From the NCBI GenBank assembly GCA_019747815.1, contig JAIEQJ010000050.1:103254-167253 (forward strand): a stretch of DNA of 64,000 bases, read 5' to 3'. The DNA is from Hyphomonadaceae bacterium (GTDB lineage: Bacteria > Pseudomonadota > Alphaproteobacteria > Rhizobiales > Hyphomicrobiaceae). Below the pieces are notes generated by a model, which saw only the letters and a program-made list of their open reading frames with translations, was not told the DNA's origin and made no database searches. Made by a program: the position numbers and the translations under genes. Below, in pieces: positions 53,363 to 61,775 of the stretch; position 1 is the first letter of the stretch; each line of letters opens with the position of its first letter.

Positions 53363-54343
53363 TTACGCTGTCGCCTCGTGCCGGCACGCGTGCACCTCAA
53401 CGGTCACATGCGACAGACCGGCAAATCCAGCGAGTCGTGCCTTGTAGGCATCCGGCGCCTGCGGCACGTCCGATACGATCGAAGCAACAACGCCCAGATG
53501 TCCTGGTCCGAGCCGCCACACATGCAGATCTGCCACCCTGTCGGTGCCTTGCTCCAGGCTCCTCTTCAGCTGGGCTGCGAGCCGCGTATCGGGCACGGTA
53601 TCCAGCAGGACAGCGCCCGACGACCGCAACAAACCAAGCGACCAGTGAGCGATCACCAGCGCGCCGACAATGCCCATGGCGGGGTCCATCCATACCCAGC
53701 CGTAGAGGCGACCTGCCAGCAGGGCGGTGATGGCCAATACGGACGTCAATGCGTCGGCGAGGACGTGCAGATAGGCGGCTCGGAGATTGTGATCGTGGTG
53801 GTGATGGTGGCTATGACGGTGATGATCGTCTTGACCGTCGAGATCATGATGGCTGTGGTCATCATCTGAGTGTTCGCCGTGCTCATGGTGGTCGCGGAGC
53901 AGCCAAGCACTTGCAAGATTCACAGCCAATCCGACCACGGCGATGGCGATCGCCTGATCGAAGCTGATGGACACGGGGTTGAGCAGGCGAACCCCCGACT
54001 CATATCCGATCAGAAGCGCAATCATGGCGAGGATGATTGCGCTCGAGTATCCAGCGAGCTCGCCGAGCTTGCCGGTGCCGAAGCCAAACCGTTCATCCTG
54101 GGCGTGCCGTCGCGCGAAGCGATACGCGAGGGCGGCGATGGCCAGAGCGCCGGCATGCGTCGACATGTGCCAGCCGTCAGCCACCAGGGCCATTGAGCCG
54201 AAGATCGTCCCGCCGATGATTTCGGCTACCATCATGACGGCGGTCAAAACAACGACGAGCCACGTCCGACGCTCGTTCTCGTCGTGCCTGCGGCCGAGAA
54301 ACACATGACTGTGCTGCCAGCCCTCCAGCGTATGGGTATGCAT
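53363..54343 (-). CDS. dmeF: DmeF-type CDF divalent-metal exporter
   Basis: Cation diffusion facilitator of 326 residues. The start MHTHTLEGWQHSHVFLG is characteristic of DmeF proteins. Metal-site helices carry DGWHMSTHAGAL (D...H) and HVLADALTSVLA (H...D), and a His/Asp-rich cytoplasmic loop lies at about residues 150-190. DmeF proteins export cobalt and nickel. The start at 54343 gives the conserved N-terminus. The gene follows the MerR-like regulator by 24 bases and precedes the RcnA-like permease. Confidence 0.93.
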   Translation of the reverse strand: MHTHTLEGWQHSHVFLGRRHDENERRTWLVVVLTAVMMVAEIIGGTIFGSMALVADGWHMSTHAGALAIAALAYRFARRHAQDERFGFGTGKLGELAGYSSAIILAMIALLIGYESGVRLLNPVSISFDQAIAIAVVGLAVNLASAWLLRDHHEHGEHSDDDHSHHDLDGQDDHHRHSHHHHHDHNLRAAYLHVLADALTSVLAITALLAGRLYGWVWMDPAMGIVGALVIAHWSLGLLRSSGAVLLDTVPDTRLAAQLKRSLEQGTDRVADLHVWRLGPGHLGVVASIVSDVPQAPDAYKARLAGFAGLSHVTVEVHACRHEATA

Positions 54344-54367
54344 CGTCAGGCCTCCACTCGGCAATGC

Positions 54368-54787
54368 TCACGGCTTGCGTGTTTTTCGCGGCCGTCGTGC
54401 TGGGGTCTTCAAATCCTTCTCCAAGGGCCAGCTTGGCCGGCGACCCCGCTCGCACTGCACAATCAATTGGCGAAATGAGTCGATCATCTCCTCGATCTGT
54501 TCAACGCGTTGTTTGAGTTCCCTAACCTTCGCCAGAGCCAGCACCTTGGTGTCTGCGTCGCTTCTTTTCCGATCGTCCCACAGGGCGAGGATGTCTCGAA
54601 TGTCGACGAGTGAAAATCCCGAATCCCTAGCGATCCGGATAAGGCGCAGACGGTGAATATCCGGTAGCTCATACTGCCGATAGCCGCTTGGCCGTCGCTT
54701 AGGCGGCTGGATCAGGCCAATAGCTTCGTAGTATCGGAGCATCTTTGCCGAAACGCCGGAAGCATGGGCCGCCTCGCCGATGTTCAC
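54368..54787 (-). CDS. MerR-family regulator, CueR-like but missing one metal Cys
   Basis: 139-residue MerR protein with the DNA-binding domain at residues 1-70 (MNIGEAAHASGVSAKMLRYY) and a coiled coil. C112 is at the place of the first CueR metal ligand, but position 120 is Trp instead of the second Cys, so classical Cu(I) sensing is unlikely. Its start overlaps the stop of the upstream MerR gene by 4 bases (ATGA), so both regulators are made from one message. It may sense another metal or act in a heterodimer. Confidence 0.85.
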   Translation of the reverse strand: MNIGEAAHASGVSAKMLRYYEAIGLIQPPKRRPSGYRQYELPDIHRLRLIRIARDSGFSLVDIRDILALWDDRKRSDADTKVLALAKVRELKQRVEQIEEMIDSFRQLIVQCERGRRPSWPLEKDLKTPARRPRKTRKP

Positions 54788-55257
54788 GGTCTACTCTCAT
54801 CTCTTTTGCGTGAAGGGCCGATTTTCTTGATGCCGCGTGATCGCTGCGATGCCTTCGTTTGCCGGTCGCTCAACAAGGCGTCAATCACCCGACACTCCGC
54901 AATTCTGCCACGGCGGCATTGCTCGATCATGCGCGTTACCTCCTGTCGGAGGGCGGACAGTCGCGCGATCTTGTGCGTGATGGCGGCTAGGTGGTCCCGG
55001 GCGATAGCGTCGACCGAATTGCACGGCGCATCGGGATGGGCTGCCAGGCGCAGGAGGCTTCGGATGGCGTCCACCTCGAACCCGAGATCGCGGGCGTGAC
55101 GAATGAACAAAAGCTGCCGGAGCTGCGTCTCATCATACCGGCGCTGGCCACCGGCGGTGCGGGCGGGGGCCGGCATGAGGCCATTCTGCTCGTAGTAGCG
55201 GACGGTCTGCACGGCGTAGCCGGAGCGGCGCGCCAGTTCGCCAATGGAAAATTCCAT
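54784..55257 (-). CDS. MerR-family Zn/Cd/Pb-type regulator
   Basis: 157-residue MerR protein. The N-terminal domain is MEFSIGELARRSGYAVQTVR. The metal-binding cysteines C79 (APCNSVD), C114 (IEQCRRG) and C122 (AECRVID) match the ZntR/CadR/PbrR pattern. The ATG at 55257 is chosen over 55308 because the MerR helix-turn-helix begins there. It is divergent from the short CDF-type gene at 55332 with a perfect MerR operator between them, and starts the operon MerR-MerR-dmeF-rcnA-like. Confidence 0.9.
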   Translation of the reverse strand: MEFSIGELARRSGYAVQTVRYYEQNGLMPAPARTAGGQRRYDETQLRQLLFIRHARDLGFEVDAIRSLLRLAAHPDAPCNSVDAIARDHLAAITHKIARLSALRQEVTRMIEQCRRGRIAECRVIDALLSDRQTKASQRSRGIKKIGPSRKRDESRP

Positions 55258-55267
55258 CACGAGCCTC

Positions 55268-55298
55268 TTGAACCTACAGTGGCTGTAGGGACTATGTG
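55268..55298 (+). promoter_or_regulatory. MerR-type promoter and operator
   Basis: Perfect palindrome CCTACAG-TGG-CTGTAGG at 55273-55289 between a -35-like TTGAAC (55268-55273) and a -10-like TATGTG (55293-55298). The spacer is 19 bases, the overlong spacing that MerR proteins correct when activated by metal. It serves the plus-strand CDF-type gene and overlaps the start region of the divergent regulator. Confidence 0.75.
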
Positions 55299-55331
55299 TA
55301 TGCTCCAAACAAAAAATGCAAGGCAGAGACC

Positions 55332-55973
55332 GTGAGCGCGAGCTGCTGTGGCGGAAACGCCAAATTCGAAGGACTGGATCCTGTTTACAAGCGCAGGCTT
55401 TGGGCTGTGATCGCCATCAATGCCGCGATGTTCGCGATTGAGCTGACGGCAGGTGTCATTGCGGGCTCGCAAGCGCTGCAGGCCGACGCGCTCGATTTTC
55501 TCGGCGACACGCTCACCTACGGGATCAGTCTGGCCGTGATCGGCATGGGCCTTCGCGTGCGGGCCACTGCTGCCCTGGCGAAGGGCGCCAGTCTGACGTT
55601 GATGGGGCTGTGGGTGTTCGGCTCCACGGCCTATCACGTGCTGGTGCTGGGCGTTCCGCGTGCGGAGGTCATGGGCCTCATCGGCGCGCTCGCGCTTGCG
55701 GCCAACGTCACCAGCGTCCTGCTCCTGCTACCCTACAAGGACGGAGACGCAAATGTTCGATCGGTATGGCTGTGCTCACGCAACGACGCCATCGGCAACG
55801 TTGCCGTGATGGTTGCTGCTGCGGGTGTGTGGCAGACCGCGACGGCTTGGCCGGATCTCATCGTCGCCACTATCATGGCCAGTCTGTTCCTATGGTCTTC
55901 CACCCAGATTCTGCAGCAGGGCTGGATCGAATTTCGAGAGGCTAGGATGCAGCCCGCCGCCGGCAAGGTTTAA
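55332..55973 (+). CDS. short CDF-family cation transporter
   Basis: 213-residue membrane protein with six helices and no C-terminal cytoplasmic domain. It starts (GTG) MSASCCGGNAKFEGLDPVYK, with a vicinal Cys pair that could pick up metal. The paired metal-site helices contain QADALDFLGD and SRNDAIGN. I use the GTG at 55332 because the MerR promoter's -10 element covers the upstream ATG at 55296. The divergent Zn/Cd-type MerR regulator suggests export of Zn, Cd or Pb. Short CDF proteins of this type are common next to such regulators. Confidence 0.85.
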   Translation: MSASCCGGNAKFEGLDPVYKRRLWAVIAINAAMFAIELTAGVIAGSQALQADALDFLGDTLTYGISLAVIGMGLRVRATAALAKGASLTLMGLWVFGSTAYHVLVLGVPRAEVMGLIGALALAANVTSVLLLLPYKDGDANVRSVWLCSRNDAIGNVAVMVAAAGVWQTATAWPDLIVATIMASLFLWSSTQILQQGWIEFREARMQPAAGKV

Positions 55974-56219
55974 AGGTCATCGCCTGCTTGCTGAGCGGGC
56001 CCTTGGGCGGAGATTTTGGCAGGACATTGAAGTCGTCAGGACCAGCAAAAAGCCTGGTAACCGGCCGGCCTCCTTTAGGATGCCAACAAGCGTACAAGGC
56101 ACCGAGGTCGGTGCCGGTACCAACGACATAGCTTGCCGAACAAGCAGAAAACACCGGCTCAACATCGCTTTGTCGTGTGCGCCCGGTTGTGCTCTTCGAC
56201 GCGCCTGGCGTGCCATCGC

Positions 56220-56453
56220 CTACCTCTTGCCTCGACCTGATTTCGGCGGACGTTGAAGCAAGGCGGCCGGCTCCACGCCGAGAATCGTCGCAAGCTTTTC
56301 GACCATCGTGATGCTGGCGCTGTAGACGCTCCGCTCGAGGGCACTAATGTACGTGCGATCAACACCGGCTTCGTGGGCCAGAGCCTCCTGGGACAGCCCC
56401 CTCGCCTGCCGAAATTTTCGCAGGTTGCGAGCAAAAACCTCTCGTATGTCCAT
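56220..56453 (-). CDS. XRE-family helix-turn-helix protein
   Basis: 77-residue DNA-binding protein with a single Cro/C1 type domain: VFARNLRKFRQARGLSQEAL then AHEAGVDRTYISALERSVYS, and a basic tail SGRGKR. Such small regulators are typical of integrative elements in alphaproteobacteria, where they control transfer. It is divergent from the DUF2285-like gene 103 bases away. Between it and the CDF gene lie about 246 bases without a recognisable gene. Confidence 0.85.
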   Translation of the reverse strand: MDIREVFARNLRKFRQARGLSQEALAHEAGVDRTYISALERSVYSASITMVEKLATILGVEPAALLQRPPKSGRGKR

Positions 56454-56556
56454 GCACGAGAGGCCAGCTCCTTGAAGAGCATTTCACCACGGAGTATACT
56501 CGACATTCGAACGAACCCGCGCCCCGGCCATTGATCGGGACAGCCGACACCTGCGA

Positions 56557-56820
56557 ATGTCCGAAAAGACTCCAAGCCCAATTCTCGAAGCTCCGCCCGA
56601 TAGCAATCAGCTGACAGAGTACGACCGCGCGCACCTTGTCACCTATCTGCAGCTCCTCGATGCCGATGCCGCTGGCGCGGACTGGCAAGCCACAGCCAAA
56701 CTCGTCCTGTCGCTCGATCCGGCTACCAACCTCGAGACTGCCAAACGCACATATGACGCGCATCTCGCCCGGGCATATTGGATGACAAGTGTCGGTTATC
56801 GACAACTCTTGAATAGGTGA
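56557..56820 (+). CDS. DUF2285-like protein
   Basis: 87-residue soluble protein; the C-terminal LARAYWMTSVGYRQLL matches the ending of DUF2285 proteins, which sit in integrative and conjugative elements next to regulators and relaxase genes. Its function is unknown. The neighbouring XRE regulator and lack of other transfer genes suggest a leftover of such an element. Confidence 0.65.
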   Translation: MSEKTPSPILEAPPDSNQLTEYDRAHLVTYLQLLDADAAGADWQATAKLVLSLDPATNLETAKRTYDAHLARAYWMTSVGYRQLLNR

Positions 56821-57137
56821 TCACGGTCAGGTCTAAGAGCACCGATGTCACGCAATGGTCCACGACATCGCTCTCAACGTACTCCGCCGTACCCATCCCA
56901 CGAGCAGCGACGCGACAGCTAGGCCGACGGCACCGCCTGCAAGCGGAAGGCCAGCCTTTGAGCAGGTCCGTGCGAGCGCACGCATCGCAACTTCGGCAAG
57001 CACAAAGGCTCTCTTGACGTCATGGGTCGAGGCTCACGCCAACTGATTAGGCAACAGGCGCTGTCCGCTTTGATCTTGCTCAAGGCAGACGGCCTCTACA
57101 CCCCCGCATGCTTGGGAGCGCATTCGGAGGATCACCC
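56821..57137. other. intergenic, no gene seen
   Basis: About 317 bases. Short frames have no conserved character. A GGAGGATCACCC ribosome site at the end serves the DASS transporter gene. No repeats or RNA gene recognised. Confidence 0.35.
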
Positions 57138-58655
57138 ATGTCCATTGCAGAACAAATCCCCGCGAGACGGCCTGAAAAGAGCACTGTCAGACAGCCAAGC
57201 TGGATCGCGAACAACTGGGGGTTGATCCTCGCCATCGCTGCGCTGATCGCCATTATGCTGCTACCAACGCCGGCGGGATTGCCGGTGGCTGGTCAGCGGA
57301 TGCTCGCCGTGTTGGCATTCGCGGTCGTCGTGTGGATGACCGAGGCGCTCGATTATGCCGTCTCGGCAATCGTGATCGCGGCGCTAATGGCGTTCCTGCT
57401 TGGAACGGCACCGAATGTTGTCAATCCAAAGGTGCTGCTGGGTACGAGCGCGGCTCTCAGCGTCGCCTTTAGCGGCTTCGCCAGCACGGCACTGGCGCTC
57501 GTCGGCGCGGCCCTGTTCCTCGCCGCAGCCATGCAGGTCACCGGGCTCGACAGGCGCATCGCCCTCGTTATCCTCTCGCGCGTCGGCACCGAGACCCGAC
57601 ACGTGGTCGCCGGCTCGATCCTGGTGGGCATTATCCTCGCCTTCCTGGTGCCATCGACGACCGCGCGCGTGTCCTGCCTTGTGCCGATCATGCTCGGCAT
57701 CATTGCTGCGTTCGGGATGGGCAAGAAGAGCGCGTTCGCCGGCATGCTCATGATTACCACCACGCAGACCGCCAGCATTTGGAATGTCGGCATCAAGACC
57801 GCGGCCGCGCAGAACATGGTCGCCATCGGCTTCATCGAGAAGACGCTGCAGAAGACGATCACCTGGGGCGAGTGGCTCGTTGCCGCCGCCCCCTTCGCGA
57901 TCATCATGACCATCGCGCTCTATTTCGTGATGACCCGCATGCTACCGCCGGAGGTCAAGGAAGTCCCCGGCGGCCGCGAGGCGATCCGCAAGCAGCTCGC
58001 CGAACTTGGGCCCATGAAGGCCTCGGAGATAAAGCTGCTCGCAATCTCACTCGGCCTGCTTGCATTTTGGGCCACCGAAGGTGTGGCGCACAAGTTCGAC
58101 ACCTCGTCAACCACCGTCGCGGCAATCGCGCTGATGTTCTTGCCCGGCATCAGCATCATGACCTGGAAGCAGGCACAGCCGAACATTCCGTGGGGCACGG
58201 TCGTACTGTTCGGGATTGGTATCAGCCTCGGCACGGCGCTGCTCCAGACGAAGGGCGCGGTGTGGCTCGCAGACCTTGTCGTCGCCGAGTTCGGGCTCAA
58301 ACAGGCAACTACGCTCTTCATCCTGGGTGCGATGGGGCTGTTCCTGGTCGTCATCCATTTGGGCTTTGCCAGCGCCACCGCGCTCGCGTCGGCCATGATC
58401 CCAATCGTCATCGCCGTGCTGCAAGGCGTTTCTACGCCGGGCATCAACATTGTGGGTATGACCATGCTGCTGCAGTTCGTCGTGAGCTTCGGCTTCATCC
58501 TGGTGGTCAACGCGCCGCAGAACATGGTCGCCTACGGCACCGAGACGTTCGAGGCGAAGGACTTCGTGCGCACTGGCCTGGTGCTCACCGCAATCGCCTT
58601 TGCGCTTGTCATGGTCCTGGGCGCGACCTATTGGCGTTGGCTCGGCTACGTTTGA
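57138..58655 (+). CDS. DASS/SLC13-family anion transporter
   Basis: 505-residue transporter with about twelve membrane segments. DASS features are SVAFSGFASTALALVGAALF in the first repeat, the STTARVSCLVPIM segment, and NAPQNMVAYGTETFEAKDF near the end (the NxP/T motif of the second repeat). Substrates in the family are C4-dicarboxylates, sulfate or other anions. The start ATG at 57138 has an excellent ribosome site. The nearby YeeE/YedE genes make a sulfur anion plausible but unproven. Confidence 0.88.
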   Translation: MSIAEQIPARRPEKSTVRQPSWIANNWGLILAIAALIAIMLLPTPAGLPVAGQRMLAVLAFAVVVWMTEALDYAVSAIVIAALMAFLLGTAPNVVNPKVLLGTSAALSVAFSGFASTALALVGAALFLAAAMQVTGLDRRIALVILSRVGTETRHVVAGSILVGIILAFLVPSTTARVSCLVPIMLGIIAAFGMGKKSAFAGMLMITTTQTASIWNVGIKTAAAQNMVAIGFIEKTLQKTITWGEWLVAAAPFAIIMTIALYFVMTRMLPPEVKEVPGGREAIRKQLAELGPMKASEIKLLAISLGLLAFWATEGVAHKFDTSSTTVAAIALMFLPGISIMTWKQAQPNIPWGTVVLFGIGISLGTALLQTKGAVWLADLVVAEFGLKQATTLFILGAMGLFLVVIHLGFASATALASAMIPIVIAVLQGVSTPGINIVGMTMLLQFVVSFGFILVVNAPQNMVAYGTETFEAKDFVRTGLVLTAIAFALVMVLGATYWRWLGYV

Positions 58656-58806
58656 GGACGCACGCGATGGCACACTCCTCCTCGCTCAGCGTGGTGTTCG
58701 CTGGCAGCCGGGTCCCGACGCGATGATCGCTGGGCCACGCTGTTGCTTAGGGGCAGCGGCGTCACTGACACTATGGCCATCGCGCGGGGTGCGATTCAAC
58801 GTCAAA

Positions 58807-59322
58807 TCAGCGGCTGAGGGCCACCTTCCTGGCAATCGACAAAGCGAGGATCGGAACGAGAGTCCACTGCAGCAATGGCGACAAGCCGGTGTTGATGATC
58901 GGGACCACTGGCATCGTTGGCGCGTAGGCCCAACTCGCCCTCACTACGACATTCAGCCACTCGCTAAAGATCGTGTAGGCGATGCCTGAGGCGAGTGTGA
59001 CGAGCAGGACCGGCAAGTGACCTGCAACCGGCCAATCCCTGGTCCCAACGCAAGTAAGGCCGATCGTGAGGGTCGTTAGCGCGATCAGGACATCTCCACC
59101 ACTACAGTGGATGACCGCGAATGCCTGCTGTTGCAGCGTGCCAGTTGTCCAGATCGTATAGAGCGGCAAGTGCAGCGTTTCCCAGATCAGGTTCGCCATG
59201 ATCGTCACGCCAATATACGCCTTGAGGGCGCCGAGCCAGTCTGTTCCTGCGCTATTCGATGGCTGCTCGCCGACCCTGCTTTGCCAGGCGCCCAGATCCC
59301 TACCCGTCATCAGCTCGTCCAT
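58807..59322 (-). CDS. uncharacterised membrane protein
   Basis: 171-residue protein with about four to five membrane segments: VTIMANLIWETLHLPLYTIW, ALTTLTIGLTCVG, LPVLLVTLASGIAYTIFSEW, and a last segment LSPLLQWTLVPILALSIA. His and Trp residues in the first helix are the only striking polar sites. I do not recognise the family. It lies 56 bases upstream of the YeeE/YedE half genes in the same direction and probably belongs to the same unit. Confidence 0.7.
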   Translation of the reverse strand: MDELMTGRDLGAWQSRVGEQPSNSAGTDWLGALKAYIGVTIMANLIWETLHLPLYTIWTTGTLQQQAFAVIHCSGGDVLIALTTLTIGLTCVGTRDWPVAGHLPVLLVTLASGIAYTIFSEWLNVVVRASWAYAPTMPVVPIINTGLSPLLQWTLVPILALSIARKVALSR

Positions 59323-59377
59323 ATGAGGAACCTACCCTTTGAGATGTCGAGGTCGGCAATGCAACGAGGCTAAGCCT

Positions 59378-59839
59378 CTATCCGTCGGCGGTCGTTGGCA
59401 GCATTCCTTCGCGCCACACCGGCCCCGTGTGCCGCTTGGCCCAAAGATCATGCAGCACCATGCCGATGACCATTGCGACAACGAAGACGATCACGCGCGG
59501 CGAGAACGTGGCAAGGTTCTCCAGGGCTGGCCCAGGACACAGCCCCACGAGACCCCAGCCGATGCCGAACAGCGCTGCGCCAGTCACGAGCGAGCGGTCG
59601 ATATCGGTCTTGGTGGGCCACAAGCTTTGTACGGCGAGTATGGGCCGCTCACGCCGCCTTGCCAGCGCGAAGCCGGCGTTCGACACGACCAGCGCCGCAG
59701 CCATTACTACCGCGAGGCTCGGGTCCCACGCGCCGAAGACGTCGAGAAAACCGAGAACTTTTTGGGGCTGGACCATGCCGGAGATCAACAATCCCAAGCC
59801 GAAGGTGAAGCCGGAGACGAAACTGGCGACCATGAGCAT
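59378..59839 (-). CDS. YeeE/YedE half protein (DUF6691-like)
   Basis: 153-residue membrane protein with four helices. It is the C-terminal-half type of the YeeE/YedE family: FVSGFTFGLGLLISGMVQPQ near the start and GIGWGLVGLCPGPALENLA in the second half, which contains the conserved Cys. Paired half proteins make thiosulfate or other sulfur-compound importers. The partner gene ends 4 bases upstream. Confidence 0.85.
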   Translation of the reverse strand: MLMVASFVSGFTFGLGLLISGMVQPQKVLGFLDVFGAWDPSLAVVMAAALVVSNAGFALARRRERPILAVQSLWPTKTDIDRSLVTGAALFGIGWGLVGLCPGPALENLATFSPRVIVFVVAMVIGMVLHDLWAKRHTGPVWREGMLPTTADG

Positions 59840-59842
59840 GGC

Positions 59843-60268
59843 TCAGCCTCCCAACACATGGCGGGATAATGCGACGACTACAACGGCAGTCCCCATGAAT
59901 ACCGCAGTCGCTGTGACCGACCGCGCTGACAAGCGCGCGATGCCGCACACTCCGTGCCCCGAGGTGCAGCCGCCGCTGAGCCGCGTGCCGAAGCCGACAA
60001 GCAGGCCGGCTACCACGATCACGCCCCAGCTCGCCGGCATCTGCGGGCTCGGGACGGGGTAACCGACGAGACCGGCGGTGAGGGGCGCGAAGACCAAGCC
60101 CGCGATGAACGCGCCGCGCCAGCCTTTGTCGCGGGTGCCGAAGCCGAGACAACCTGCAAGGATGCCGCTGATGCCCGCAATGCGGCCGGAGAAGAGCATC
60201 AATAGTGCGGCGGCGAGCCCAACTAGCCCTCCGCCAATAGCAGCAGAGATTGGCGTGAAATTGGCCAT
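59843..60268 (-). CDS. YeeE/YedE half protein, N-terminal type
   Basis: 141-residue membrane protein with four helices. The hallmark SGGCTSGHGVCGIARLS (Cys residues on the presumed sulfur relay path) lies at about residues 98-114. It pairs with the half protein ending 4 bases downstream. The ATG at 60268 is preferred; the open frame extends to 60403 without similarity. Such pairs often go with sulfurtransferases or sulfur oxidation genes, none of which is seen next to it. Confidence 0.87.
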   Translation of the reverse strand: MANFTPISAAIGGGLVGLAAALLMLFSGRIAGISGILAGCLGFGTRDKGWRGAFIAGLVFAPLTAGLVGYPVPSPQMPASWGVIVVAGLLVGFGTRLSGGCTSGHGVCGIARLSARSVTATAVFMGTAVVVVALSRHVLGG

Positions 60269-60533
60269 GGCATTTGCCCTCAGGGCGATGTCGTTTCGAT
60301 CTTTGGCGTCAAGTTGGAAGTAGCCAACTGGTTCAGGCTCCATGCGCAGCGGTGATGGACGATGCGCCAGAGCGCGGCCCAACTCCTCGCGAGGAGATCG
60401 CAAATCGTATCCGGATGACCACGCCCCTTGCGCTCGACGACCTCAATGGAACTCTCCGCCAACGACGGACATTTGAGCATCTCGGTCAAAATGGTCAAAG
60501 CGGGGGCTCCCCCTGGCGGTCTGGTCCCGATAC

Positions 60534-61772
60534 TCAGCGGGTTTGTCGCTGCGACACCGCTGCACCTTCTTTGACTCGATCGCTGGGATGAAGAACGACG
60601 CGATCGCCTGCCGAAAGGCCAGACAAGACTTCCGCCAGTTGCGCGTTGCGATGACCGATGCTGACGATGGTCGTGCGCACGCGCCCGGCTTTGACGGAGA
60701 AGAGGGCCCAATCATTGCCCTTGCGAAACAGCGAGCCCACCGGCACGGTCAGCGCCTCGTTTGCTTTCCAGACGGTAACATGAACGATCACCCGGTAATC
60801 ATGCCCAAGCCGTGACCAGGTCTCCGCTGGCCCTACAAGATCGATGGTCGTGCGGACCCGTTGCTCCTCGATGCCCAACGCCGAGACCTTGAGGAAGCCG
60901 GCAGGGTCCACGCGCGTGACACGGCCCTCAATCGGTGAGCCACCCCAGCCGTCGATCTGCACAAGGGAACCGGGTGTAATCTGGACCGCATCAGTGGAAA
61001 GGAGATCGGCAACAATCTCGAGATCGAGCGGATCACCGATCTCGAGCAAAGGGGCCCCAGCCGTCACGACGGCTTCGCTATCCTGAACGATTTTGAGCAC
61101 ACGGCCGCTGACAGGTGCGCGGATTTGAATGCAACACGTTGGGTTGGTCTTTGCAGGAACATTGGCGGGATCGATCAACCGGGCGGCCACGCTGGCCCGC
61201 TCGCTGCGGCGAACGCCCAGTTGGGCCCTCGCGCTTGCCAAGCCGGCTTCGTTGGTGGCGACGTCCAGCTTGGCCTTATCCAGTGTCCTCGAGGAAATCG
61301 TGCCGGTGCGGGACAGCGCTTGTGCTCGCTTGAGCTCATCCTGCGAGAATTCGAGTGCCGCCTCGATACGACGAATCTCCGCTTCCGCGAACGTCACGGC
61401 TGCGTCGGCTGCCGCCACGGCCGCCTGGATTTCTTCACGCGAGCGGACATCGATAAAGCTCGGCGCCATCGGTTGCATGATGGCGACCACCGTCTCGTCG
61501 GCAATCACCTGATCGCCGACGTGCAGCGAAATTCCATGGCTCCCGACCGGGTAGGAAATTCTCAAGACCTTGCCGGCAATCGGCGCGGAGACTGTGTAGA
61601 CGTGTCGTACGCGGGTCTTGCCTTCGTCGTCGATCGTGACTTCCATTGGTCCCTTGATCACGGCTGCAATGTCGACGGCGGCCGGACGTGGCCATGCGAA
61701 CCAGAGCACGCCGGCAATGACCAGTGCGCCCGCAAGCGCTGCAGCTGCTCGTTTGGTCCAAATCGTTTGCAT
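60534..61772 (-). CDS. HlyD-family periplasmic adaptor
   Basis: 412-residue membrane fusion protein with an N-terminal membrane anchor (AAAALAGALVIAGVLWFAW), a lipoyl half motif, a long coiled-coil hairpin at about residues 110-200 (rich in Ala, Glu, Arg) and the returning lipoyl half CCIQIRAPVSGRVLKIVQDS. The C-terminal beta-barrel domain ends VLSGLSAGDRVVLHPSDRVK. It starts 3 bases after the FtsX/MacB-type permease, so both form an ABC-type exporter; the ATPase is not in the window and probably lies beyond the right edge. Confidence 0.88.
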   Translation of the reverse strand: MQTIWTKRAAAALAGALVIAGVLWFAWPRPAAVDIAAVIKGPMEVTIDDEGKTRVRHVYTVSAPIAGKVLRISYPVGSHGISLHVGDQVIADETVVAIMQPMAPSFIDVRSREEIQAAVAAADAAVTFAEAEIRRIEAALEFSQDELKRAQALSRTGTISSRTLDKAKLDVATNEAGLASARAQLGVRRSERASVAARLIDPANVPAKTNPTCCIQIRAPVSGRVLKIVQDSEAVVTAGAPLLEIGDPLDLEIVADLLSTDAVQITPGSLVQIDGWGGSPIEGRVTRVDPAGFLKVSALGIEEQRVRTTIDLVGPAETWSRLGHDYRVIVHVTVWKANEALTVPVGSLFRKGNDWALFSVKAGRVRTTIVSIGHRNAQLAEVLSGLSAGDRVVLHPSDRVKEGAAVSQRQTR

Positions 61773-61775
61773 GGC

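Noticed and set aside
55942..56216. Two overlapping minus-strand frames of about 70-80 codons
   Set aside because: No ribosome site, no motif, and one runs into the end of the CDF gene in antisense.
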